Origin: Candidatus Gastranaerophilales bacterium
Lineage (GTDB): Bacteria; Cyanobacteriota; Vampirovibrionia; Gastranaerophilales; Gastranaerophilaceae
Reading direction: 5' to 3'
DNA: 19,067 nt
Assembly (NCBI GenBank): GCA_900769355.1
Contig: CAAGGG010000007.1
Coordinates: 1-19,067, forward strand
Under the pieces are notes generated by a model, which was not told the origin of the DNA, did not search any database, and worked only from the letters and a program-made list of their open reading frames with translations. Below, piece after piece: positions 7,178-15,311 of the stretch. Numbering within the stretch: position 1 is the first letter of the stretch; the number at the start of each line of letters is the position of its first letter. The position numbers and the translations under genes were made by a program.

Positions 7178-7447
7178 ATGTCAGATGAAAAGGTTATTAA
7201 ATTAGGAGAAAAACGTAATGCAGAACATAAAAAAGAGCATGATGAACATCATCACCATGATGACTTAGTTTATTGCAGTTTTTGCGGACGTCCGAATACT
7301 CAGGTTTTGAAAATGGTTCAAGGTCCAGGTGTTAATATTTGCTCTGAATGTGCTATGATTGCGGTTCAGTATCTTATTTTGAATGACAGAATGCCGTCTG
7401 CGGAAGCTCAAGCTATTTTAGACGCATTTTGGGGGAAAGCTCGTTAA
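7178..7447 (+). CDS. Free-standing ClpX-type zinc-binding domain protein
   Basis: This 89-residue protein contains a clear ClpX N-terminal C4 zinc finger: C33-x2-C36 and C55-x2-C58 around GRPNTQVLKMVQGPGVNIC, closely following the CSFCG...GPGV.IC.EC pattern of ClpX. The AAA+ ATPase domain is entirely missing; only about 30 residues follow the finger. It is not a truncation by frameshift, because the next gene is unrelated. An N-terminal acidic/His stretch (HDEHHHHDD, 21-29) may add metal binding. In ClpX this domain dimerises and binds substrates and adaptors such as SspB, so a stand-alone copy could act as an adaptor or competitor; that is inference. GAGG is well placed before the ATG. The TAA stop overlaps the next ATG by one base (TAATG), indicating translational coupling. 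Confidence 0.85.
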   Translation: MSDEKVIKLGEKRNAEHKKEHDEHHHHDDLVYCSFCGRPNTQVLKMVQGPGVNICSECAMIAVQYLILNDRMPSAEAQAILDAFWGKAR

Positions 7448-8961
7448 TGATTGATAGAATTGAGCTAAATCCGTTTGAGATTAAGGCTGAGATAGTAAAT
7501 CTTTTTGAAGAATTGAAAGGTGTTAAGAATTTTGAAGATTACGAAGTCCATTATCGACTTTTGGATTCTCAAAGTGACAAAAAGATTATATGTAAGCTTC
7601 TCTTTAAAGAAATCAATAATTCTGATAGTGATAAAAATTTATTGAAATTTTTGCTTTTGAGGTATTGTACGGCAAAAGAGCTTTCAGAAAAGCTTTGGAG
7701 TATTATAAAAAACTCAATGACTTCAAATCAGGCAAAAATATTTGCGTTAGATTTGTTGCGAGATATTGATTCTAATTGGTCTTATGATGAATGTGAGCAG
7801 TATTTAGACAATCCTGATGAGCTCATTGATGCTGATACAAAAAGAATTTTGGATAATGCGATAGCAGATCCTGAGGTGCAGATTGACTTTTTAGATTTTC
7901 TCGCCTCTCTTTCTGATAGCGACAAAGTTACGTTGTTGAAATCGCTCGGGAACGATTATTCAAAAGATGAATTAGCAAATATGCTTGTGCCTGTTTTTAT
8001 GTCAATGTCTGATACCGAAGTTGGGAAAGTCGCTTTGGATATTTTGGGAAATTCCAAGTCGCAGCTTGCGTATCACGCATTGAATTCTTCATTAGATTTT
8101 GTTGATGAAAAACTTGTTCCTGCTGTAAAAAGAAATTTGTCTATTCTGAAAATTGCAGGAATTCGAGAAGATAATTCGTTAGAATTTTATAAAAAACTTT
8201 TGAAAAATTCTAAACCGTATAAATTTTGCATAACTTATCCGGACGGGCATGGAAATCAGGCAATAATTGTTTCTCGCACAACTTCTGGCGGAAATATGCA
8301 GTTTGTGGCTATTGTAATTGATGATTATCATGGGATTAAAGACTGTTTTGGGTTCAACAATATTACAAGGTTTGAATGTAATACGATTATAGAGCGATTT
8401 TATCGTGGACAGAGGGCTTTAGATATTGAACCCGCAATTTTGAAGTCGATTTTGATTAATGCTGAAAAACTATCAAAGCACAAAATGCCTTATGAATATG
8501 TTTGTTGGCGAAATCTTCTTGCGGATATCGAGCCAAAGCCGTTGAAATTGAATTATAAAATTTCTCAACTTTCTCAAAAGCAATTTGAAGAAATTTTGGT
8601 GTATAATTTCACTGATTATTGGTTTTTGAATAGTACTTACAGCGACGAATTTGAAGAGTTTTTGCGAGAAATTGAAACGATTTCTTGCGAAAAGTACGAT
8701 GAATTTATAGACCAAAATGTTGAAAAAGTTTTCTATCCCGAAGAAAATATTGTTTGGACAAATCGAATTTTGAATTGCGCGCTTTTGAAACATCTTGCGG
8801 GTGAAGAAAAGGCTGCACAAAATTTATATTCTTTGTATAATGATAAAAAATTGATACGTGAACTTTATAAAAATATTTTGCGAAAGAGTGTTTACGAATA
8901 CTATTTTGCAAAAGATGACAAAGAACGTGTTCAAAAAATAGAAAGCATGTGGGTAAAATAG
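7447..8961 (+). CDS. Large helical protein of unknown function
   Basis: This 504-residue protein has no recognisable enzymatic motif. Residues about 1-235 are mainly helical with HEAT-like character (for example VGKVALDILGNSKSQLAYHALNSSL around 192-216). Residues about 257-310 form a strand-rich segment (KFCITYPDGHGNQAIIVSR, then MQFVAIVIDDYHGIKDCFGF). A further helical, Tyr/Trp-rich C-terminal half follows. There is no signal peptide or membrane span. I use the ATG at 7447, which overlaps the stop of the zinc-finger gene (TAATG) behind a GGGGA; an upstream in-frame TTG at 7429 would overlap that gene needlessly. The ruvX start codon abuts this gene's stop, so it is embedded in the operon. 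Coupling to the ClpX-type zinc finger suggests a functional link, unproven. Confidence 0.8.
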   Translation: MIDRIELNPFEIKAEIVNLFEELKGVKNFEDYEVHYRLLDSQSDKKIICKLLFKEINNSDSDKNLLKFLLLRYCTAKELSEKLWSIIKNSMTSNQAKIFALDLLRDIDSNWSYDECEQYLDNPDELIDADTKRILDNAIADPEVQIDFLDFLASLSDSDKVTLLKSLGNDYSKDELANMLVPVFMSMSDTEVGKVALDILGNSKSQLAYHALNSSLDFVDEKLVPAVKRNLSILKIAGIREDNSLEFYKKLLKNSKPYKFCITYPDGHGNQAIIVSRTTSGGNMQFVAIVIDDYHGIKDCFGFNNITRFECNTIIERFYRGQRALDIEPAILKSILINAEKLSKHKMPYEYVCWRNLLADIEPKPLKLNYKISQLSQKQFEEILVYNFTDYWFLNSTYSDEFEEFLREIETISCEKYDEFIDQNVEKVFYPEENIVWTNRILNCALLKHLAGEEKAAQNLYSLYNDKKLIRELYKNILRKSVYEYYFAKDDKERVQKIESMWVK

Positions 8962-9363
8962 ATGTACAAAGTTATGGCACTTGATATTGGGACAAAGCGG
9001 ATTGGAGTTGCGTTGAGCGATTATCTTTTGATGCTTGCAAACGGTCATTCCTGTGTGCCAAGAGAGCCGGAGCATGCAGCTTTGCAAGAAATCATAAAAA
9101 TAGCAAAAGAAAATAATGTTAAAAAAATTGTTGTTGGTGTGCCTTTAAATATGGACGGTACAGAAGGCGGACAGGCAGAGGATTGTAGATCTTTTGCATC
9201 AAAGATTTCAGGTTATGATGTGATTTTTGAGGACGAAAGACTCACATCTGATACCGCGGAAGAAAATCTTCGTGCAAAGAAAATAGATTTCAGAAAAAAC
9301 AAGGGGCTGGTTGATATTGAAAGTGCTTGTATTATACTGGAACAGTACCTATCAAGAGGTTAA
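8962..9363 (+). CDS. ruvX: RuvX/YqgF-type putative Holliday junction resolvase
   Basis: This 133-residue RNase H-fold protein (normal length about 130-140) belongs to the YqgF/RuvX family, linked to Holliday-junction resolution and, in some bacteria, 16S rRNA maturation. It shows ALDIGTKRIGVALSD (3-20, with the first acidic active-site residue D8), VVGVPLNMDGTEGG (57-70), EDERLTS (90-96) and the terminal VDIESACIILEQYL (117-130), all hallmark blocks. Its ATG immediately follows the TAG of the upstream gene. It precedes a DUF1292 gene, the same order (ruvX then DUF1292) found in many Firmicutes, which supports the assignment. Confidence 0.95.
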   Translation: MYKVMALDIGTKRIGVALSDYLLMLANGHSCVPREPEHAALQEIIKIAKENNVKKIVVGVPLNMDGTEGGQAEDCRSFASKISGYDVIFEDERLTSDTAEENLRAKKIDFRKNKGLVDIESACIILEQYLSRG

Positions 9364-9418
9364 AAAACTTCGATAATTTGTGGATAAATTATAAAAATAA
9401 AAGAAAGGAAAATATATT

Positions 9419-9685
9419 ATGGCAGATGAAGATCAAATCATTGAAACCGTTGACGAGAACGGTAATGTAATCAAATTTGAATTGTTTGATATTGTAGAAG
9501 TTGATGAACAAGAATATGCTCTTCTTTTACCTGTAGAAGAGGAAGAAGGCGACGAAGTTGTTCTTATGAAATTGTCAAAAGATGGTGATGAATACTTATT
9601 TGAAACTATTGACGACGATGAAGAATTCGACAAAGTTGCAACTTATGTTGAAAACATGCAAGATGAAGATGAAGACGAGGAATAG
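9419..9685 (+). CDS. DUF1292 acidic protein (YrzB-like)
   Basis: This 88-residue, very acidic protein matches the DUF1292 pattern: ENGNVIKFELFDIVEVDEQEYALLLPVEEEE, followed by EVVLMKLSKDGDEYLFETIDDDEEFDKVATYVE and an Asp/Glu-rich tail. Function in the family is not established. AGAAAGGA lies upstream of the ATG with suitable spacing. A 55-base gap separates it from ruvX, the largest gap in this unit, so an internal promoter is possible. The next gene begins two bases after its stop. Confidence 0.9.
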   Translation: MADEDQIIETVDENGNVIKFELFDIVEVDEQEYALLLPVEEEEGDEVVLMKLSKDGDEYLFETIDDDEEFDKVATYVENMQDEDEDEE

Positions 9686-9687
9686 TT

Positions 9688-11052
9688 TTGTTTGAAAAGT
9701 TTACGGAAAAAGCAATTAATGTAGTTAGTACATCACAAAGGTTAGCACAAGCTGCCGGAATTTCAAAAGTAACTCCGGAAGATTTGTTGCTAGCTCTGTT
9801 TGATGAGGCTAAAGGTATTTCTTTAAAGATTTTTAAATCTTATGGTATTACTCATGAAAATTTGATGGAAGAAATTCACAAATATAGAAAAGACAAGCAT
9901 ATCGATTCTATAAAAATTCTTCCATTGCCGTTTGATGAAGAATATAAAGAAATATTGAAGCGAACTCTTGATTTGGCAAACAAATCAGGAAATCAAACAG
10001 TTTTGTATGAACATTTGTTTTTAGCCGTAATTTCGAATAAAAACTCTGTTGACACAAGAATTTTAGAGGATTTAGGCTTTGATATTTATAAGTCTAAATC
10101 CCTTCTTGAAAAACTTGTTCAAAAGAAAATTAAGAAAATTTATCACCCGGAAGAAACAGAACGTCGTACGATTGTTGATGATAAAGCAAAGCAGACAGAC
10201 GATATTTTTGATAATGAAGCTGCTTCAAATGTCTTTGAACGTGCTGCCGCAAAGCTTTCAACCTCTAATTATGAAATTATGGGAACTGAACAGATTTTGT
10301 CTTCTATTTTAGAAGATAAAGAGTCTGAATTATCTAAAATCTTTGCACAGTATGGAATTACGAGCGAAAAGTTTGAAGATAAGTTGGCTAATGTTCAATC
10401 AAGACAGTCTGAATATGAGGGGCGACAAGTTATTTTTACCCCGAATGCTTTCAAGGCAATGAATATGGCGGCTGAAACCGCTCGTGAGCTTGGTTCATCG
10501 GTTGTTTTACCGGAACACATTGTTCTTGGTATGTTGAAAACAAAACATGGGATTGCTTATGATATTTTGAAGGAATTTAATATTTCAGCAGATGATTTGG
10601 CACACAGTATTATTAAACCGATTGAAAAACAAATGCCTGAAACGCTTACTATTCTTCGTCTTGCAAAAGAAGAAGCACGTCGTTTAGGTCGCAATATCGT
10701 TGGAACTGAAATGTTTCTTCTGGGAATTATTGGTGAAGGAACAGGAATTGGCGGTCAGGTGCTTGCAGAACTTGAGATTACAATGCGTGATGCAAGAGCA
10801 GTTGTTGAAGGTTTAATCGGTTTTGGAAACGAGTATTATGATCGTGAAATTGTGTTCACAGAACGAGCTAAGAGGGTTTTGGAAAAAGCTTGGGAACTTG
10901 CCAAAAAAGATCATAAGGAAAAGATTGAATCTGCTCACATGCTTTTGGCTTTGACGACAGAACCGACTTCACTTGCTATGAAGGCACTTGAACAATTAGG
11001 TGTCGATGCGGTTGAGATTAAAGAAGGAGTCAAGAAATTCCAAGGTGCATAG
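9688..11052 (+). CDS. Clp N-domain-only protein (about three tandem double Clp_N modules, no ATPase)
   Basis: This 454-residue protein begins FEKFTEKAINVVSTSQRLA, like ClpC/ClpB N-domains. It consists of about six Clp_N alpha-repeats in three pairs: roughly 1-150, 175-310 and 315-454. The third pair is closest to ClpC (LRLAKEEARRLGRNIVGTEMFLLGIIGEGTGI). No Walker A or B motif, M-domain or ClpP-binding loop is present, so it cannot unfold proteins itself. Clp N-domains bind substrates and adaptors. In plants and cyanobacteria, ClpT-like proteins made only of such repeats associate with the protease core, so an adaptor or assembly role is plausible but inferred. The TTG start is supported by GAGG at 9677-9680, seven bases upstream. 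It lies two bases after the DUF1292 gene and abuts tilS. Confidence 0.85.
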   Translation: MFEKFTEKAINVVSTSQRLAQAAGISKVTPEDLLLALFDEAKGISLKIFKSYGITHENLMEEIHKYRKDKHIDSIKILPLPFDEEYKEILKRTLDLANKSGNQTVLYEHLFLAVISNKNSVDTRILEDLGFDIYKSKSLLEKLVQKKIKKIYHPEETERRTIVDDKAKQTDDIFDNEAASNVFERAAAKLSTSNYEIMGTEQILSSILEDKESELSKIFAQYGITSEKFEDKLANVQSRQSEYEGRQVIFTPNAFKAMNMAAETARELGSSVVLPEHIVLGMLKTKHGIAYDILKEFNISADDLAHSIIKPIEKQMPETLTILRLAKEEARRLGRNIVGTEMFLLGIIGEGTGIGGQVLAELEITMRDARAVVEGLIGFGNEYYDREIVFTERAKRVLEKAWELAKKDHKEKIESAHMLLALTTEPTSLAMKALEQLGVDAVEIKEGVKKFQGA

Positions 11053-12318
11053 TTGATTAAGGAAAGAATTCAAAATTTTATTAAAAAATATGATTTATCA
11101 GGCACATTTATTGTGGCATTTTCGGGCGGATATGATTCAATGTGCCTTTTAGATATTTTGAGCAAAATTTCTAATGATATCGTTGCTGTTCACCTAAATC
11201 ACAATTGGCGTGGAGAGGAAAGTCTTAAAGAAGCTGAAAATTGTGAAAATTTTGCAAAAAAAATTGGAGTAAAATTCTACACTGAAACATTACCTTATAG
11301 CGTTGAAAAGACTGAAACTGCCGCAAGGGTTGCTCGCTATGAGTTTTTTAAAAGATGTGCCGAAAAGTTTTGTTCAAGTGTTATTTTTACAGCACATAAT
11401 TTTGATGATAATGCGGAAACTGTTCTATATCGTATTGTGAAAGGTACGGGAATTGCAGGGTTAGAAGGGATTGCAGAAAAGCGTGAAATTTTTTATCGTC
11501 CGCTTTTGACAACATCGCGAAAAGAAATTGAAGCTTATATTGCACAAAATGGCTTGACACCAAATGTTGACAGTTCAAATTCTAATCCTAAATATAAAAG
11601 AAATTTTATCCGTCATGAGGTTTTACCACTTTTGAAAGAGATTAATCCTTGTGTTGTGTCAGCACTGAATTCGCTCTCTGCACTTGCAAAAGAAGAAAAT
11701 GAACTTGTGGATAAGTATTTGCCGTCACAATTTTGTGAGGCGTCTGATGTTGAACAAAAGTTTTTGATTTACAAACTTTTGACTGAAAATAAAATAGATT
11801 ATGATCGAGAAAAAATAGAAAATATCCAAAATTTTGTCCAACAAAATTTGAACTCAAAATCTGGTAAGACGCTTTCTTTGACTACTGATTTGTGGCTTTT
11901 CGTGAGTGAAAAAGAGGTTAAAGTTATTTCTCGTGAAGATAAAAATTTAGACGAAATTGAAATTACAAAATGTGGGGAATACAAATTTGAAAATTGTATT
12001 TTTTCAATAGAAAAGTTTGAAGGTGATGTTCTCAAATATCCCCAAGATACTGAGTTTGAAGCATATATTCAAGCTAATAAAATAGATTTTGTCTTACGCC
12101 ATAGAAAAGACGGTGACAGAATTCAACCGCTCGGCTCAAAGGGTTCTCAAAAATTAAAAAAATATTTGAATGAAAAGAAAATTCCACAACATGAAAAAGA
12201 CAAACTGGTGCTTTTGTGTAGTGATAGTGAGGTTTTGTGGGTGGCAGGAATTGGTTTGAGCGACAAGATTAAGGTTGTTGACAAGCCGACACATGTTATT
12301 AAATTGAAAGAAGGTTAG
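11053..12318 (+). CDS. tilS: tRNA(Ile)-lysidine synthase
   Basis: TilS ligates lysine to the wobble cytidine of tRNA-Ile(CAU) using ATP, switching it from Met to Ile identity. The 421-residue product has the N-type PP-loop SGGYDS (24-29), the HLNHNWRGEES block, TAHNFDDNAETVLYRI and KGTGIAGLEGI, and a conserved C-terminal domain (RHRKDGDRIQPLG, QKLKKYLNEKKIP). Length is normal. The TTG start directly follows the TAG of the Clp_N gene and is served by AAGGTG five bases upstream, inside that gene. hpt follows after three bases, the tilS-hpt order common in Firmicutes; ftsH, often third there, is absent here. Confidence 0.95.
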   Translation: MIKERIQNFIKKYDLSGTFIVAFSGGYDSMCLLDILSKISNDIVAVHLNHNWRGEESLKEAENCENFAKKIGVKFYTETLPYSVEKTETAARVARYEFFKRCAEKFCSSVIFTAHNFDDNAETVLYRIVKGTGIAGLEGIAEKREIFYRPLLTTSRKEIEAYIAQNGLTPNVDSSNSNPKYKRNFIRHEVLPLLKEINPCVVSALNSLSALAKEENELVDKYLPSQFCEASDVEQKFLIYKLLTENKIDYDREKIENIQNFVQQNLNSKSGKTLSLTTDLWLFVSEKEVKVISREDKNLDEIEITKCGEYKFENCIFSIEKFEGDVLKYPQDTEFEAYIQANKIDFVLRHRKDGDRIQPLGSKGSQKLKKYLNEKKIPQHEKDKLVLLCSDSEVLWVAGIGLSDKIKVVDKPTHVIKLKEG

Positions 12319-12321
12319 GTT

Positions 12322-12873
12322 ATGAATAATACTATTGATATTTCAAAGTTGAAAGTGCTTTTTACGGAAGCTCAAATTCAGTCAAAAATTAAGGAAATGG
12401 CTGATGAGATGAACGAATTTTATAATGGTGAAGAAGTCGTTGCAATCTGTGTTTTGAAGGGGGCTGTAATGTTTGCGGTTGATTTGTTAAAACATCTGGA
12501 TATGCCTTTAAAAATGGAATTTATCAGGCTTTCAAGCTACAACGGCGGTACGACAACGACCGGTAAGGTTAATGCAGTTGATATTTCGCTTCCTGATTTG
12601 AACGGCAAAAATGTTTTGATTATTGAAGATATTGTTGATACCGGTTTAACGGCAAAATTTTTACTCGACTTTTTGAACTGTAATTTCCACACAAAATCGA
12701 CAAAATTTTGCTCACTTTTGGATAAGAAAATTACACGTGTTGCAGATGTTGATGCTGATTACTACGGGTTTGAGGTTGATGACAAGTTCTTAATCGGCTA
12801 CGGACTTGATTATGATGGATATTATAGAAATTTACGGTATATCGGTTATATGGAAAAAGAAGACTTGAATTAA
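12322..12873 (+). CDS. hpt: Hypoxanthine phosphoribosyltransferase
   Basis: This 183-residue type I phosphoribosyltransferase converts hypoxanthine or guanine plus PRPP to IMP or GMP in purine salvage. The PRPP loop EDIVDTGLT (102-110), preceded by the hydrophobic NVLII strand, and the FIRLSSYNGGTTTTGKV flexible loop (67-83) are diagnostic of HPRT. YYGFEVDDKFLIGYGLDYDGYYRNL near the C-terminus is the usual HPRT purine-binding end. It is the last gene of the operon, followed 25 bases later by a strong terminator. Confidence 0.95.
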   Translation: MNNTIDISKLKVLFTEAQIQSKIKEMADEMNEFYNGEEVVAICVLKGAVMFAVDLLKHLDMPLKMEFIRLSSYNGGTTTTGKVNAVDISLPDLNGKNVLIIEDIVDTGLTAKFLLDFLNCNFHTKSTKFCSLLDKKITRVADVDADYYGFEVDDKFLIGYGLDYDGYYRNLRYIGYMEKEDLN

Positions 12874-12898
12874 ACCTCAATCAAAAAATTATGCATAA

Positions 12899-12931
12899 AA
12901 AATCGCCACAATCCAATGTTGTGGCGATTTT
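12899..12931. terminator. Bidirectional rho-independent terminator
   Basis: A 13-base perfect stem (AAAATCGCCACAA / TTGTGGCGATTTT) with a seven-base loop lies between the convergent hpt and phosphohexomutase genes. A- and T-runs on both sides suit termination in either direction. Confidence 0.9.
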
Positions 12932-12946
12932 CTAATTTATGACTTT

Positions 12947-15211
12947 CTAAAACTTATATTCAGGAACGACAAATGGCTCGTTGTTTGCGTCTTTGTCTAC
13001 AAATTCAAGGTAATATTTCATTGCCTCATCTTTGGTTGAGTTGTAGAATTTGTCGTCGATGAATTTTTTGTGTAATTCTGTTCTTTCACCTGAGTAGTTC
13101 CCCATTATGTTTGCATAAGTTTCAAGAACAGCTTTGTCAGAACCGCCACCATAAGCCTTAGTCTTTGCATCTGTGCCTGACGGTCTGATTTCAATGTATT
13201 TGTCAGAAAATTCAAGGTATGTACCATCTCCCACAAATTTTATAGAAACAAGGTTATCAAAAATCAGGCTCTTGAATGCATCATTCAAAACTTCTTTGAC
13301 GTCGTCAAGAGTCATTTTACCTTCTTTTACGCCCATTGCCATTGATAGGTAGAAAAGATCGTTTTTAGTACGTTTTGCTTCGCCTAGGACTTTTTCCTCT
13401 TTCAACTTGTTGATATCTGGTTCAGATTCATTGTAGTAAGCGATATCTACACGAGTGTCAAAACGTCCGATAATCTCGTTTTCTTCAAAGATTTGAACAA
13501 GATATTCAGACAATGAAACTTGTTCTTTTTGAAGTTTTGCAATCAATGCAGATGCTACAATAATTGCCTCTGTTGCACTTTTTTCTCTCATCGCAATTGC
13601 AAATCTTCCGTTTTGTGATTTGATGAGTTCTTCTGTGCCCATAATCATTCCGCCGGATTCTTCTCCTGCGAAAAGCAATCTCGGATTAATTCCAAGGTTT
13701 ACAGGATTGCCGAGAACGTCATCTATAATAACTTCGGCAGTTTGAGCTTTTTTGAGTTTAAGTTCAACTTTTTTCATTATGTTTGCGATTTCTTTAAACC
13801 CAACAGGAACGTTAACAACCTTAACCCCTTGTTTTTTAGCCCATTCGTCCCAAGAGATTGCGGAAGCAGTTGTTTTAATCATAAATCTCGGGTGTTTATC
13901 CCATAAATTTTGTGATTTCAATTGTTTTGCCCAGAAATCCATTAACATCAAAAATGCCTGATTTGCAGTGAATACCGTCAAAATCAGTTCGTCATTAAGT
14001 TTAACATAATCTATACCGGCTTTTTCTAATTCCGGAATTGTGCAAGCATATTCTGTTTGAGCAACTGTCAATCTGTCGTGATCCGGATCTGTAATTAGAA
14101 CAGCAGTCCCAACAGGAAGTTTTGTAAGTCGTTCTTCGTAATGCATAGTTTCAATTACAGGGAAGAATTTTTCACCATTTTTTCTTTTAGCAACGACAGT
14201 TGCGTCAACTGAGTAGTCGTAAAAAGCTTTTTCTCCTTTTGGAGTGTGGTCATATTTCCCGATAGAATGGAAGAAAGGATCTTCTTCTGTGTCGAACCAT
14301 GTGAATTTATCAGAAATATCAAGTTTTTTCAAAACTCTGCTTAATGTTCTGTAAGCAGAACCACCAACACTTTCAATAACAATTTTGTCTTTGATTTCTT
14401 TGATTAAGTCTAAATTGATTTTTTGCGCAACGCCAGATTTTAGGTAGTCCACGTACAAATCGACGCCATCATCAATTTTCGCAAGAACTTTTTCGTCAAT
14501 AAGCGGATTGTCTTTCGCTGCAATTTTTATTTCATAAGAGCCATTTTTTTTCGTTTTGTCAAAGATTTCTTGGATTTTGTTCACAAATTCCATTGATTCT
14601 TCAGGCAAATATTGACTTCCTTGACTGTTCAAGTCTTTTGTCGCATTTTTTACAGAAATTCCATGGCTTGAAGTGATGTATTCTCCGCCGAGTAAATCAA
14701 GCTTAAACGCTAAAAATGAAGCAAGCCAAATCGGAATAGTTTTTCTGCCTTCCGGAACAAGAGTTCTAATTCCTTGTGCAGCTTGAATTCTTGCAATTGC
14801 ATCTAAGAATAAATCTGAGTTATAGCGAACTTCACGACCTGCAACTTTTACAATCTGTTTGCCTTTGTATTTTTCGTTTGCAACAAGTGCTTTTGCAAGA
14901 GTTGCCAAGACAATTCCAACTAAGTTAATCGGAAATCTTGTATCTTGCGGGTATAAAATGTTTTGAGGTCCTCTAATTCCGGCTGTTGAAACTTTTGCTT
15001 CTTTTGCGTAGTTTGCAAACCATTCTTCCAAATTTAAACCTTCCGGATTTTTGTCTTTGTTATAAGGTTTTAGATGTTCTTTTTTTAACGTAAAAGTAAA
15101 TTCTCCATCTTGTGAAAAATCCATAAGATGGAGGTTTTTAATATAATCCGGTGTTTTTTCGTAAACACTTTTGAATAGTTCGTTTTCCAACTCTACATTT
15201 GATGTTTTCAT
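12947..15211 (-). CDS. Phosphoglucomutase/phosphomannomutase-family protein, enlarged
   Basis: All four landmarks of the alpha-D-phosphohexomutase family are visible: STAGIRG near residue 75, the active-site serine loop TSSHG (180-184), the metal loop DPDHDR (375-380), the sugar-recognition loop GEESGG (516-521) and the phosphate loop RPSGTD (676-681). The enzyme should interconvert hexose 1- and 6-phosphates for glycogen or envelope sugar synthesis. At 754 residues it is longer than usual (about 450-580), with extra sequence within and between domains. The serine loop reads TSSHG-ISVKN where most members have TASHNP, so substrate or activity may differ. AGGAGAG precedes the ATG, and a TTGCAC-17-TATATT promoter overlaps the divergent acyltransferase promoter. 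Exact sugar specificity cannot be read from sequence. Confidence 0.85.
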   Translation of the reverse strand: MKTSNVELENELFKSVYEKTPDYIKNLHLMDFSQDGEFTFTLKKEHLKPYNKDKNPEGLNLEEWFANYAKEAKVSTAGIRGPQNILYPQDTRFPINLVGIVLATLAKALVANEKYKGKQIVKVAGREVRYNSDLFLDAIARIQAAQGIRTLVPEGRKTIPIWLASFLAFKLDLLGGEYITSSHGISVKNATKDLNSQGSQYLPEESMEFVNKIQEIFDKTKKNGSYEIKIAAKDNPLIDEKVLAKIDDGVDLYVDYLKSGVAQKINLDLIKEIKDKIVIESVGGSAYRTLSRVLKKLDISDKFTWFDTEEDPFFHSIGKYDHTPKGEKAFYDYSVDATVVAKRKNGEKFFPVIETMHYEERLTKLPVGTAVLITDPDHDRLTVAQTEYACTIPELEKAGIDYVKLNDELILTVFTANQAFLMLMDFWAKQLKSQNLWDKHPRFMIKTTASAISWDEWAKKQGVKVVNVPVGFKEIANIMKKVELKLKKAQTAEVIIDDVLGNPVNLGINPRLLFAGEESGGMIMGTEELIKSQNGRFAIAMREKSATEAIIVASALIAKLQKEQVSLSEYLVQIFEENEIIGRFDTRVDIAYYNESEPDINKLKEEKVLGEAKRTKNDLFYLSMAMGVKEGKMTLDDVKEVLNDAFKSLIFDNLVSIKFVGDGTYLEFSDKYIEIRPSGTDAKTKAYGGGSDKAVLETYANIMGNYSGERTELHKKFIDDKFYNSTKDEAMKYYLEFVDKDANNEPFVVPEYKF

Positions 15212-15237
15212 ATATTTCTCTCCTTAATAATAGTTAT

Positions 15238-15266
15238 AATATATATTAAAAACTTGTAATGTGCAA
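15238..15266 (-). promoter_or_regulatory. Promoter of the phosphohexomutase gene
   Basis: On the minus strand TTGCAC (15266-15261) and TATATT (15243-15238) are spaced 17 bases apart, about 26 bases upstream of the start codon. It overlaps the divergent promoter at 15254-15282, so the two may compete or be co-regulated. Confidence 0.5.
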
Positions 15267-15282
15267 ATTTTATATATATAAT
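15254..15282 (+). promoter_or_regulatory. Promoter of the tandem acyltransferase genes
   Basis: TTGTAA (15254-15259) and a perfect TATAAT (15277-15282) have a 17-base spacer, placing transcription start near 15289, just before the AGGAGAG ribosome site and the GTG start at 15312. Confidence 0.6.
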
Positions 15283-15311
15283 GATGTTATTAGACTTAAA
15301 GGAGAGAAAAC

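Noticed and set aside
9379..9387. TGTGGATAA, a perfect DnaA-box sequence, between ruvX and the DUF1292 gene; a second copy lies at 11706-11714.
   Set aside because: Only two isolated copies 2.3 kb apart, one inside the tilS coding sequence, with no cluster, AT-rich unwinding element or dnaA/dnaN nearby. Chance in AT-rich DNA is sufficient.
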